Of a stretch of DNA of 64,000 nt, positions 35,402-43,362 are shown piece after piece. The notes below the pieces were generated by a model, which saw only the letters and a program-made list of their open reading frames with translations, made no database searches and was not told the DNA's origin. The translations under genes were made by a program, and so were the position numbers. Positions within the stretch are counted from its first letter, which is position 1. Every line of letters begins with the position of its first letter. The DNA comes from NAT127 sp041655035 (GTDB lineage: Bacteria; Pseudomonadota; Gammaproteobacteria; Pseudomonadales; Porticoccaceae). The stretch lies in contig JBAZCN010000004.1 in the NCBI GenBank assembly GCA_041655035.1, forward strand, positions 1 to 64,000. Direction: 5' to 3'.

Positions 35402-37626
35402 TTGCTGACTTCCTCGACAACTACCGCTCCGGCGGGCCGTTCGTTCTCACGTCCATCGTCCCGGACGGGAAAACCGAAACGCGCACCTTCACCGACTCGA
35501 AGGAGGCGGAGGCGTGGGCCATTCGCCAGAACGAAAACAAGAACATCTACTTCCACGTCAATCGCACGCGGGGACCGCTGACGGCGAAGGCGAAGAAGGA
35601 GGATATTGCCGCCGTTGAATACCTGCACGTTGACATCGACCCGCGCACCGGGGAGGACTTCGAGCAGGAGCGCGTCCGCATCCTTCGCTTGCTGACTGCC
35701 GAACTGCCCAATGGCGTCCCGGCTCCATCGCTGGTTATCGACTCCGGCGGAGGCTTTCAGGCCTTCTGGCGTCTGACGGAACCGCTGAACATCGACGGCG
35801 ACGCCGGCAAGGCCCACGAAGCCGAACGCTACAACCGGGCGCTTGAACTCGCCTTCGGTGCGGACTCTTGTCACAACGTGGACCGCATCATGCGCCTGCC
35901 CGGTACGATGAACTGGCCGAACAAGAAGAAGCGCGACAAGGGCCGGGAGCCGCGCGAGGCGGAGGTATACAGCCGCACGGATGCCACCTATCCGCTGACC
36001 GCGTTCAAGGCCGCGCCTCCGAAGGCCGAAGCAATCACCTCCGGCGCACGTCCTGCCACCGGGAAGGCATCCGCGCCCGTGCCCTTGGGCGAGGGTATGG
36101 GGATGGGCACGGAGGAGCTGCTAGCGTGGGCGAAGGCCAACGGCAAAACGCTCAAGGAATCGACCCTTGCGCGCATCGCCACCGGCGAGGACCCGCTGGA
36201 CCCGGCCAAGTACCCCTCCCGCTCCGAAGCGTTGTTTGCTGTCTGCTGCGACCTTGTCCGGGCCGGGGCTGACGATCCGGTGATCTTCGCCGCGATCACG
36301 GACCCGAATAACAAGATTGCGGAGAGCGTGCGGGAAAAACCCCGCTGGCAAGCCTACGCCGCCGACCAGATTCAGAAGGCCCGCGCGAAGGTGGCCGAAG
36401 CCGCACAGCTCCCAACATGGGACCGCGTGAACAAGGCAGGCGACCCGCTGCCCAGCTACTGGAACGCCCGGACGGCGCTGCTGCTGATGGGCGTGGAATG
36501 CCGCTATGACAAGTTCCGCGCCCGCCACCTCGTGGGCTCCCATGAGTTGCAGGAGTTCGCCGGGGAGTTTTCCGACCACGCGGAGCGCATCTTGCGTGAC
36601 GAGATTATCCGCCGCTTCGGCTTCGATCCGGGCGACATGAACACGAACAAGGCGGTGCTATCGCTGTGTACGGAAAACCGCTTTGACTCGCTGATCGACC
36701 ACCTCCATGCCCTCCCGGCATGGGATGGAAAACCGCGCCTTGATTCCTGGCTGATCGACTTCTGCGGTGCGGAGGATAGCCCATACACTCGCGCCGCCGG
36801 GGCCGTGTGGCTGACTGCGGCAATCGCTCGCGCCTTCGCTCCGGGGGTGAAGTTCGATTACATGCTGGTGCTGATGGGAGGCCAAGGCGTGGGGAAATCG
36901 ACCGCGCTGCGCATCCTCGCGGGTGACGAGTTCTTCTCTGATGCCGCCTTCCTTGGGGCGCGGGACGCCCGCGAAGTCTTGGAGGTGTCCTCCGGCGTGT
37001 GGATTCTCGAATGCGCAGAGCTGGACGGCATGAGCAAGAAGGACGTTTCAGCCCTCAAGGCGACCATTGCCCGGCAGGCCGACACCGGACGCCCGGCCTA
37101 CGCACGCAGCCCCGTCACCGTCCCCCGGCGCTTTGTCTTGGCGGGAACCACCAATGAGGAGCGCTTCCTACAAGACCCGACCGAGAACCGCCGCTTCTGG
37201 CCGGTCGCCGTGTCCCGTGTAGACCTCGAAGGCCTGCACGCCGCACGTGACCAGCTCATCGCGGAGGCGCTGGCCCGCTACCGCTCCGGCGACTACGCGC
37301 TGACCCTGGAAGGGGAAGCCGCCACCGGCGCGAAACAGGCGCAAGCGCAACGCCGTGTGGTCGATGAAGGCTACATGGAGTGCCTCGAAGGCCTGCGCGA
37401 CGAAATCCAGCAATGGAAGGGCCAATGGATCGTCAAAACGGAAGCGGTCTACAACCGGCTGGGCATCCCGCAAAAGGACCGCAACGGCGGAGTACCCCGG
37501 AGGGTGAAGGAGGCGATGACGGCGCTGAAGTGGAAGCCAGAAGGCCCCGTGCGGATCGACGGAGAACTATGCCGCATCTACGTCTGGGCCGGGGACGGAA
37601 ACCCGGCGGGCCTCGCCCCCTTCTGA
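35398..37626 (+). CDS. Primase-helicase fusion (AEP primase + VapE-type P-loop ATPase)
   Basis: A 742-residue replication initiator. The N-terminal ~200 residues look like an archaeo-eukaryotic-type primase: VDID at 78-81 (metal-binding Asps), SGGGFQAFW at 116-124, and the third Asp at 162 in VDRIMRLPGTMNWP. The C-terminal half is a VapE/virulence-associated-E helicase with Walker A GGQGVGKST at 494-502, Walker B WILECAEL near 538 and the GTTNEERFLQDPTENRRFWP sensor region. Such fusions replicate phage satellites and plasmid-like elements. It is followed by a 580-base non-coding repeat-rich stretch, the likely origin. Confidence 0.9.
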   Translation: MIADFLDNYRSGGPFVLTSIVPDGKTETRTFTDSKEAEAWAIRQNENKNIYFHVNRTRGPLTAKAKKEDIAAVEYLHVDIDPRTGEDFEQERVRILRLLTAELPNGVPAPSLVIDSGGGFQAFWRLTEPLNIDGDAGKAHEAERYNRALELAFGADSCHNVDRIMRLPGTMNWPNKKKRDKGREPREAEVYSRTDATYPLTAFKAAPPKAEAITSGARPATGKASAPVPLGEGMGMGTEELLAWAKANGKTLKESTLARIATGEDPLDPAKYPSRSEALFAVCCDLVRAGADDPVIFAAITDPNNKIAESVREKPRWQAYAADQIQKARAKVAEAAQLPTWDRVNKAGDPLPSYWNARTALLLMGVECRYDKFRARHLVGSHELQEFAGEFSDHAERILRDEIIRRFGFDPGDMNTNKAVLSLCTENRFDSLIDHLHALPAWDGKPRLDSWLIDFCGAEDSPYTRAAGAVWLTAAIARAFAPGVKFDYMLVLMGGQGVGKSTALRILAGDEFFSDAAFLGARDAREVLEVSSGVWILECAELDGMSKKDVSALKATIARQADTGRPAYARSPVTVPRRFVLAGTTNEERFLQDPTENRRFWPVAVSRVDLEGLHAARDQLIAEALARYRSGDYALTLEGEAATGAKQAQAQRRVVDEGYMECLEGLRDEIQQWKGQWIVKTEAVYNRLGIPQKDRNGGVPRRVKEAMTALKWKPEGPVRIDGELCRIYVWAGDGNPAGLAPF

Positions 37627-37849
37627 TGGGCGAGGTGCCAGAGTTACGCGAAAATGGGCGGGTTCCCCGTAACGGCCGGAAATCCATCAACGGATGGGCT
37701 TCCGGCTGTATTTTTTGCGCTCGGGTTACGCGATACGCGTCAATTCCTATTAGACCCTTACGCGTATACGGCGCGACGCCCTACGCCCACGGGTCGGGCG
37801 GGAGCCGATCCCGTTTCTCCTCCCCTCCTGAAGTCTTTTACCTACTTTC

Positions 37850-37867
37850 CCCGTAACCGCGTAACGG
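37850..37867 (+). repeat. 18-bp iteron, copy 1
   Basis: CCCGTAACCGCGTAACGG, itself a near-tandem of CGTAACCG and CGTAACGG. An exact second copy starts 87 bases downstream. Confidence 0.75.
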
Positions 37868-37936
37868 AAAGCCGGGAAAGCCAGAAGCGTATGGGGTCCG
37901 GGGCAGTTACGTGGAAGCTGTCCCGCCGCGTAGCGA

Positions 37937-37954
37937 CCCGTAACCGCGTAACGG
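37937..37954 (+). repeat. 18-bp iteron, copy 2
   Basis: Exact copy of 37850-37867, in the same orientation. Confidence 0.75.
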
Positions 37955-38113
37955 CTCCCGCCCCTTGGGCTGATTCACCCCCGCACCGCCGCCCGGTGTC
38001 ACGGGCCACCAGCGACCGCCCCACATACAAGATCGCATCGCCTCAAGCATGGCGGAGGAGTCCTCCCCGCAGACCCCCATAGCGTCTGGAACTTCGGCAT
38101 GGTGAGCGTATAA

Positions 38114-38133
38114 ACCCGCCTATACACCCGCCT
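38114..38133 (-). repeat. Paired AGGCGGGT repeat, central inverted copy
   Basis: On the minus strand, two AGGCGGGT octamers with a 12-base period, matching those at 33271-33290 and 44203-44222. It is 73 bases upstream of the serine-recombinase-like gene, so it may act in that gene's control. Confidence 0.65.
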
Positions 38134-38206
38134 AAAACCCTTTATCTTTTCACTTCCGGTCGGTAGAATCCCTATTGATAACAGCAACTTGGATAGGAAT
38201 TCAATC

Positions 38207-38833
38207 ATGGCCCGCTTCATTCTGTACGCTCGCCGGGCACTCGACACCGACCCGACCACCGAGGAGCAGTTCGCGCCGCTCCGGGCTTGGGCGCTCGCCG
38301 CTGGGCATGAGGTGGTGGCGGAGTACGCTGACGAGAACATCGACACCCGCGCCGCCCGCGATCCGCGCCCGTATCGGGACCGCGCGATATACGACACGCT
38401 CCGGGGCGCAGCGGATGGCATCGCTGCTGTTTCGCTCGACCGGCTGGCCCGTAGTGTGGGCGACCTTCAAAAGCTGCTCTGCGAGTTCTCCGTGGCAGGC
38501 GCTGGCCTGTACGCGCACGACATGGAACTGGACACCCGGACTCCCGCCGGTCATGCCTTGATCGACGCTATCGCCGCCGTGGTCGCCTTCGACAAGGCCT
38601 GCCGTGTCGAAGCCCTCCGGCGCGGCCACCGCAAGGCCCGGGCCAAGGGCGTGAGGATCGGCGCACCGCGCATTGCCCGCAGTCTTGAGGACAAGATCGC
38701 CGCCTTGCTCAAGGCCGGGGTAAAGCCTCATCGCATCCGCACGATCACGCACGCCGGGGCGTCCACCATCACCCGCATCAGGAAGGAACTGGAAGCCGCC
38801 GAAGCCATCGCCGCCGGGGAGGTGGACGCATGA
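38207..38833 (+). CDS. Serine-recombinase-like protein lacking the catalytic serine
   Basis: A 208-residue protein with a resolvase/invertase fold. The N-terminal domain has YAR at residues 7-9 and the conserved SLDRLARS (77-83, with the two Arg used in catalysis). A C-terminal RRGHRKARAKGVRIGAP linker and a helix-turn-helix follow. However, the usual Y-x-R-x-S is here YARRA, so the nucleophile position (residue 11) is Ala. It is therefore predicted unable to cut DNA and may act as a DNA-binding regulator. The ATG at 38207 follows AGGAA. It overlaps terS by 4 bases. Confidence 0.8.
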   Translation: MARFILYARRALDTDPTTEEQFAPLRAWALAAGHEVVAEYADENIDTRAARDPRPYRDRAIYDTLRGAADGIAAVSLDRLARSVGDLQKLLCEFSVAGAGLYAHDMELDTRTPAGHALIDAIAAVVAFDKACRVEALRRGHRKARAKGVRIGAPRIARSLEDKIAALLKAGVKPHRIRTITHAGASTITRIRKELEAAEAIAAGEVDA

Positions 38834-39255
38834 GCCGCAACACGCAACTGACCAAGGGCGTTGTCCGCGACCTCGCCACCAATGGCCTGCCCGCTGCTTC
38901 ACTGGACATCGTGCGCGGCCTCGCCGCCGAAGGGTGCCGTGAGCACGCTATCCGCCGGACCCTTGGGCTGTCTCCATCCCAATGGAACGCGCTCAAGAAG
39001 GATGACGCGGAAGGCGAGCTTTCGCCGCTGGCGCTGGCAATGGAGGAAGGCCGGGCCGAAGGCGCGGGCGAGGTCATCGCGGTCATGCGCGCCCGGATGA
39101 AGGAAGGCGATACGCGCGCCGCCGAATGGCTGGGCGACAAGCTCTACAAGATCGGACGCGAGGATGGCCCCGGTGAAGCGCCCCGCGTCCTCATTCAAAT
39201 CAACGCGGCCCTATCGCCGGAGGAGTACGCGAGGGTGATCCATGTCCAAGATTGA
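38830..39255 (+). CDS. Small terminase subunit-like protein
   Basis: A 141-residue protein whose N-terminal half reads as a helix-turn-helix (IVRGLAAEGCREHAIRRTLG, then LSPSQWNALKKDD), followed by a helical region and a C-terminal tail. This layout and the position directly before the large terminase gene (14-base overlap) mark it as the DNA-recognition subunit of a packaging motor. Sequence similarity among small terminases is weak, so the call rests on context. Confidence 0.75.
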   Translation: MSRNTQLTKGVVRDLATNGLPAASLDIVRGLAAEGCREHAIRRTLGLSPSQWNALKKDDAEGELSPLALAMEEGRAEGAGEVIAVMRARMKEGDTRAAEWLGDKLYKIGREDGPGEAPRVLIQINAALSPEEYARVIHVQD

Positions 39256-40645
39256 CAACGTGATCCGCCCGACACCGTTTCAGGCCCGCGTGCTGGCGGT
39301 GCCGGAGGACGTGTTCTTGTTCCTTGGCGGTGGCCGCGGGGGTGGAAAGTCCTTCGCCCTGATGCTCCTGATCCTTCGCCACGTCCAGCAATACGGCCCG
39401 CGTGCTCGCGTGCTGGTGACGCGCCGCCGGTTGAAGTCGCTGCTCCAGTTCGCCGAAGAACTCCGGGGCTTGCTACGCTCCGCCTTTGGGCCGGGCGTTG
39501 CCTACAACATGAATGACAACGTGTTCCGGCTCCCGAACGGCGCGGCAATCTTCATGACGCATTGCGAGTCCATCAGCGCCCTACAAGATACTGTCCAAGG
39601 CCACACCTACAGCCTTGTGGTCGTGGACGAAGCGGGCGAAGGCCCGCCGCTGGAAGTGATCGACCAGCTCGGGCTGTCGCTGCGCGCTCCGGGCGTCCCG
39701 CTCCGCATGATCCTTGCCGGGAACCCTGGCGGGGCGAACCATTCCGCCCTGTCGGAGCGGTACGTCACCGCGCGCGACCCTTGGGCCATATTCGAGTTCG
39801 CCGGGCAGAGCTGGGCCTATGCGCCTTCCACGGTCGATTCCAACCCGCACTTGCCGGAGGCGTACCAGCGCAACTTCGAGGTTCTGCGCACCACCGACCC
39901 GGCGCTGTACAAGGCGCACCGGCACGGCGACTGGTCAGCGATCACCGGGGACTTCTTCGCTGGATCGTGGCGGGCGGATGAAATGGTGATCGACCACCAC
40001 GACCTCCCGCCGCACCTGTTCACCAAGTTGTCGCTCGCCATCGACTGGGGCAGCGCCGCGCCGTGCGTCGCCTTGCTCATGGGCACGCTCGCCTATGACG
40101 TGCGACTCCCGGATGATCGGGTGATGCCGAAGGGAAGCGTTGTCGTGTATGACGAACACGCAGAGTTCGACCCGCGCAACATCGCCCGTGGCACGGGCCG
40201 CTCGCCGTCGCAGATTGCGCCCGCGCTTCATGCTATGTGCGCCCGCTCCGGTGTCCGGGCACGGGGCGTCATCGACGCCGCCGCCGAAGCCAAGACCGCC
40301 GGGCGTCATGAGGACAGCATCAGCGACTTGTTCCGCGCCGCCGGGGTTCGCGTCTCGCCCGCTCGCAAGGGGCCGCGTGTCCCGCGCTTCGAGGCGTTGA
40401 AGCAGATGATGATTGCGCGGGAGTTCTACGTTGCGAGCCGCTGCTTGGGCTGGCTTCGCACCGTGCCCAGCTTGCCGCGCGACCCTCGCAACCCGGAGGA
40501 CGTGGACACGAAAGCCGTGGACCACTGGCTGGACGCTACCAGCTATGGGCTTGTCGGTTCCGCTTCGGGCTTCGTTGTCATGGGCAGCTTCGACGGCCCA
40601 CCGCCGCAACTACCCGACACCGGAAACCGCATAATTTACGTTTGA
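39242..40645 (+). CDS. Phage terminase large subunit
   Basis: A 467-residue DNA-packaging ATPase/nuclease. Walker A GGGRGGGKS is at 29-37, Walker B LVVVDEAGE at 125-133 (acidic pair D129-E130), and a coupling motif follows near LAGNPGG. The C-terminal RNase H-like nuclease domain shows D268 (LAIDWGS), an Asp in GVIDAAAEA and DHWLDATSYGL near the end. All motor and nuclease signatures are present, so it looks functional. The presence of a large subunit without portal or capsid genes is unusual. Confidence 0.92.
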   Translation: MSKIDNVIRPTPFQARVLAVPEDVFLFLGGGRGGGKSFALMLLILRHVQQYGPRARVLVTRRRLKSLLQFAEELRGLLRSAFGPGVAYNMNDNVFRLPNGAAIFMTHCESISALQDTVQGHTYSLVVVDEAGEGPPLEVIDQLGLSLRAPGVPLRMILAGNPGGANHSALSERYVTARDPWAIFEFAGQSWAYAPSTVDSNPHLPEAYQRNFEVLRTTDPALYKAHRHGDWSAITGDFFAGSWRADEMVIDHHDLPPHLFTKLSLAIDWGSAAPCVALLMGTLAYDVRLPDDRVMPKGSVVVYDEHAEFDPRNIARGTGRSPSQIAPALHAMCARSGVRARGVIDAAAEAKTAGRHEDSISDLFRAAGVRVSPARKGPRVPRFEALKQMMIAREFYVASRCLGWLRTVPSLPRDPRNPEDVDTKAVDHWLDATSYGLVGSASGFVVMGSFDGPPPQLPDTGNRIIYV

Positions 40646-40657
40646 GGAGCGATCGCT

Positions 40658-40948
40658 ATGCGAATCTTTGCGATCATCGCCATCATCCTGCCAATTCTCG
40701 CCACCGTAGCGCACGCGGAGGACCGGCCCCTGTATAACGCCCAGGATACGCTCCGCCGTGCGCAGGTCGGCACGTCCTCGCCACGTCTCGCGCAGCCGGT
40801 CCGGGTTGCACCCGCGCCGACGCAATCCGGAAAGCCGGAGCCGTCGCGCTATGACCGCATGGATTGCCGCCGCGATCCGTCGCGCCCGCTTGATCGGGCC
40901 ATTACTTGCCGCCCTGTCGAAGCCAAAAAAGTAAACCCAAGCCATTGA
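40658..40948 (+). CDS. Small exported protein of the element
   Basis: A 96-residue protein with a strong Sec signal peptide (MRIFAIIAIILPILATVAHA, cleavage after AHA). The mature part is short, basic, Pro-rich and has two cysteines (DCRRDPSRP and ITCRPVEAK) that could form a disulfide in the periplasm. It starts 12 bases after terL with GAGGAGCG upstream. The function is unknown; superinfection exclusion or lysis-related roles are possible but unsupported. Confidence 0.65.
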   Translation: MRIFAIIAIILPILATVAHAEDRPLYNAQDTLRRAQVGTSSPRLAQPVRVAPAPTQSGKPEPSRYDRMDCRRDPSRPLDRAITCRPVEAKKVNPSH

Positions 40949-41106
40949 TATACAAACTATTTTTGTAGACTTTCACTCCAATCGTCCACGAGAATCCCCG
41001 AAAGTGCCGGGCATTCAGCGTCCGGCGCTCATAGGTTGGGAGTGGCCCCGCCGGTGACGTGTCTTGAGCCCTCCCGAGTCGTGATGACTTTTCAGAGGAG
41101 CCCGAC

Positions 41107-41865
41107 ATGGCAACCATCGACTTCAACACCGTTCCCTCCGGCGTGACGCTGAATGAGGAACGCGCGCAATATCTCAGCGACCGCGCCACCGAAACCGCGA
41201 CCGCCTTCACCCGCAAGCTCGAAAAGCTGCAAGCCGCCGTGGCCGAAGCCCGGGACCGCTATTCCAGCGAAGCTGACGAACTGATCCGCACCGCCTCCAG
41301 CGAGGACCGCGCCACCGCTCGCGCACTCGCCAAGAAGTCCGCCGCCAACAAGGCCGCGAACCTTCACCGCCAACTGATTGCCTCCTCCGAAGCCGACCGC
41401 GCCGCGATGCTCAAGGGCTTGAAAGCCTACGCGGACGAAGCCGCCGCCATCGCCGCCGTTTATACCTCGCCCGCCTCGATGCTGGGCCGCGTCGCGCTGG
41501 GCGATCCGAAGCGCACGCAATATCAGATTCAGCTTGAAGGCGCGGGGCCGGTGGAACTCGAAAACGCCGCCCGCACGGCGATCATGACCGGCGATCTTGT
41601 ATTGGGCGCGGCCATCGTGACCGTGATCGACCGCCGCCCGAAGGATCGCCGCCCGTTCATGGTCCAAGCCTTCGCGGAGCGTGTCGTGGGCGATGTGTGG
41701 AAGCGGCTCAACGGCAAGCTCGAAGGCGTCCAACTCGCTTACAAGTCTGCCGTCGCCGCTGACCGCGAGTTTGTCCGTGGAAAGGCAGACCCGATCACCA
41801 ACCTGTCGCTTGCGATTGCCGGTCAGGCGATTGCCGAAGCGGCGGGCGATGATGAGGAGGCTTAA
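41107..41865 (+). CDS. Alpha-helical protein of unknown function
   Basis: A 252-residue, Ala/Glu/Arg-rich cytoplasmic protein predicted mostly helical, with coiled-coil-like heptads between about 20 and 120 (EKLQAAVAEARDRYSSEADE). No membrane segment or enzyme motif is seen. The ATG has GAGGAG eight bases upstream. The position after terL is where capsid or scaffold genes would lie in a phage, but I see no capsid signature. The 158-base gap before it holds no gene. Confidence 0.6.
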   Translation: MATIDFNTVPSGVTLNEERAQYLSDRATETATAFTRKLEKLQAAVAEARDRYSSEADELIRTASSEDRATARALAKKSAANKAANLHRQLIASSEADRAAMLKGLKAYADEAAAIAAVYTSPASMLGRVALGDPKRTQYQIQLEGAGPVELENAARTAIMTGDLVLGAAIVTVIDRRPKDRRPFMVQAFAERVVGDVWKRLNGKLEGVQLAYKSAVAADREFVRGKADPITNLSLAIAGQAIAEAAGDDEEA

Positions 41866-41867
41866 GC

Positions 41868-42119
41868 ATGAGCCTCGCTGACATGACCCGCGATGAGCTG
41901 CGGGAACTGATCGCGGAAACGGTCCGCGAAACGCTCACGCAGATGGGAGCCGATCCGGCGCACCCGCTGGAAATGCAGCGGGACTTCCAGCACCTCCGCC
42001 AATGGCGGAGGTCCGGCGAGGAGCTGCGCAGCAAGGGAACGCTCGCGCTGCTGGGCATCTTCCTGTCGGGCGTTGCGGGGCTGATCGCGGTCGGCTTTCG
42101 GGACTGGCTCGACAAGTGA
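41868..42119 (+). CDS. Small single-span membrane protein (DUF6127-like)
   Basis: An 83-residue protein. The N-terminal amphipathic part (DMTRDELRELIAETVRETLT) is followed by HPLEMQRDFQHLRQWRR, and the C-terminal half has one hydrophobic helix (LALLGIFLSGVAGLIAVGF). Similar small proteins occur in prophages near lysis or packaging genes; I recall them as DUF6127, with moderate confidence. A holin-like role cannot be shown. It starts 2 bases after the preceding gene. Confidence 0.65.
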   Translation: MSLADMTRDELRELIAETVRETLTQMGADPAHPLEMQRDFQHLRQWRRSGEELRSKGTLALLGIFLSGVAGLIAVGFRDWLDK

Positions 42120-42128
42120 GGCCCCGCC

Positions 42129-42323
42129 TTGAAGAACAAGCCCACCAAGATACTCCCCGCGCCGCGTAGCGGGGAGAACGCCAAGTTTTTCGGGGAGCAC
42201 AACAAGAGCGTGGCGGTCAGGACCTGCTTGATGTGCGGGATTCGCTTCGTGTCCGCCGGACCGCAGAACCGCCGCTGCACCCCCTGCTCAGAGAAGGTCG
42301 CCATCTTGGGCTTGACGCCGTGA
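42129..42323 (+). CDS. Small zinc-ribbon-like protein
   Basis: A 64-residue protein with two CxxC pairs (CLMCGIRFVSAGPQNRRC, then CTPC), typical of a zinc ribbon or treble clef. The start codon appears to be TTG at 42129, 9 bases after the previous stop; an ATG alternative inside would remove most of the N-terminus. Comparable short zinc-ribbon proteins are frequent in phages, often of unknown role. Confidence 0.5.
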   Translation: MKNKPTKILPAPRSGENAKFFGEHNKSVAVRTCLMCGIRFVSAGPQNRRCTPCSEKVAILGLTP

Positions 42324-42411
42324 GCGGAGAAAGGCCCTATCCCGACCGTGCCCGGACGGGTAGAATCTTGTTTGTAAATACAAGCCGCAGAGAACCGGGA
42401 AATATAGCATA

Positions 42412-43362
42412 GTGTTGAAAGAATTTGCCCTAGATTATGAATCGCTCGCATTCCGCACGACGCGAGCGATTCACGCCGACTGCTTGGAGTGGATGGGCAG
42501 CATTCCAGCAGACAGCCTCCACGCCATCGTCACCGACCCACCCTATGGCGTGAAAGAATACGACTTCGATCAACTGGAGAAGAAGAACAACGGCAACGGC
42601 GGCATCTGGCGTATCCCGCCGTCCTTTGATGGGCATGTCCGCTCCCCCCTCCCTCGATTTACGGCGCTGGACAAGAAAGAACGCGAAGCCATTGATCGTT
42701 TCTTCTTCGAGTGGGGCAAGCAGGTGATGCACGCCCTTCGGCCCGGCGGTCATGTGTTCCTCGCCAGTAACTCCTTTCTGTCGCAACTGGTGTTCGGTGC
42801 GCTTGTGCGCAGCGGCCTAGAGTTTCGCGGCGAGTTCATCCGGCTAGTGCGCACCCTACGCGGAGGCGACCGCCCGAAGAATGCTGAGGATGAGTTCCCG
42901 GACGTGTGCTCAATGCCGCGAGGCTGCTATGAGCCGTGGGGTATCTTCCGCAAGCCTATCCCGGCGAAGATGACCGTTGCCGAGTGCCTACGCACCTACC
43001 AGACCGGCGGACTGCGCCGTCTCGCTGACGGAAACCCCTTTGCGGATGTTGTTGTCAGCGAGCGGACGCCGAAGCGTGAGCGGGAGATTGCGAACCACCC
43101 GAGCATCAAGCCGCAATCCCTCATGCGCCAGATCGTCCGCGCGGCCCTCCCTTTGGGCGAGGGCGTGATTGCTGACCCGTTCATGGGCTCCGGCTCCACC
43201 GTTGCCGCAGCGGAGGCGCTAGGGCTTCATTGCGTGGGCGTCGAACGGTATCAAGACTATTACGACATGGCCGCCGAAGCGGTGCCGCAGCTCGCCCGCG
43301 CAGACGTTCGATCCTTCGCCCATAAGGAAGCGGAGCTGGAATCACAGCTCCACCTCATCTGA
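42412..43362 (+). CDS. DNA methyltransferase (beta-class, N6-adenine or N4-cytosine)
   Basis: A 316-residue modification enzyme. The catalytic motif TDPPYG is at 41-46 and the S-adenosylmethionine motif DPFMGSGST at 255-263; this order (IV before I) defines the beta class. The variable middle (about 60-230) holds the target-recognition region. A GTG start at 42412 is used, with CCGGGA upstream. It ends directly against the convergent endonuclease gene, forming a restriction-modification pair. The recognition sequence cannot be read from the protein. Confidence 0.88.
   Translation: MLKEFALDYESLAFRTTRAIHADCLEWMGSIPADSLHAIVTDPPYGVKEYDFDQLEKKNNGNGGIWRIPPSFDGHVRSPLPRFTALDKKEREAIDRFFFEWGKQVMHALRPGGHVFLASNSFLSQLVFGALVRSGLEFRGEFIRLVRTLRGGDRPKNAEDEFPDVCSMPRGCYEPWGIFRKPIPAKMTVAECLRTYQTGGLRRLADGNPFADVVVSERTPKREREIANHPSIKPQSLMRQIVRAALPLGEGVIADPFMGSGSTVAAAEALGLHCVGVERYQDYYDMAAEAVPQLARADVRSFAHKEAELESQLHLI

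Larger units (their letters stand above)
37643..37954. other. Candidate replication origin with GTTACGCG/CGTAACGG iterons
   Basis: The 580-base gap between the primase-helicase and the next gene contains repeated GTTACG-type motifs: GTTACGCG at 37643-37650 and 37725-37732, CGTAACGG at 37668-37675, TTACGCG at 37758-37764, GTTACG at 37906-37911, and an exact 18-base repeat at 37850-37867 and 37937-37954. Open frames across it have no family resemblance. Iterons next to the replication gene are typical of satellite and plasmid origins; origin function is inference. Confidence 0.55.

Noticed and set aside
37643..37954. CRISPR array suspected from short repeats
   Set aside because: Repeats are too few, irregularly spaced and partly inverted; no Cas genes in the window.
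37654..38082. 142-codon plus-strand frame in the candidate origin
   Set aside because: Out of keeping with protein composition, crosses the iterons, no ribosome-binding site.
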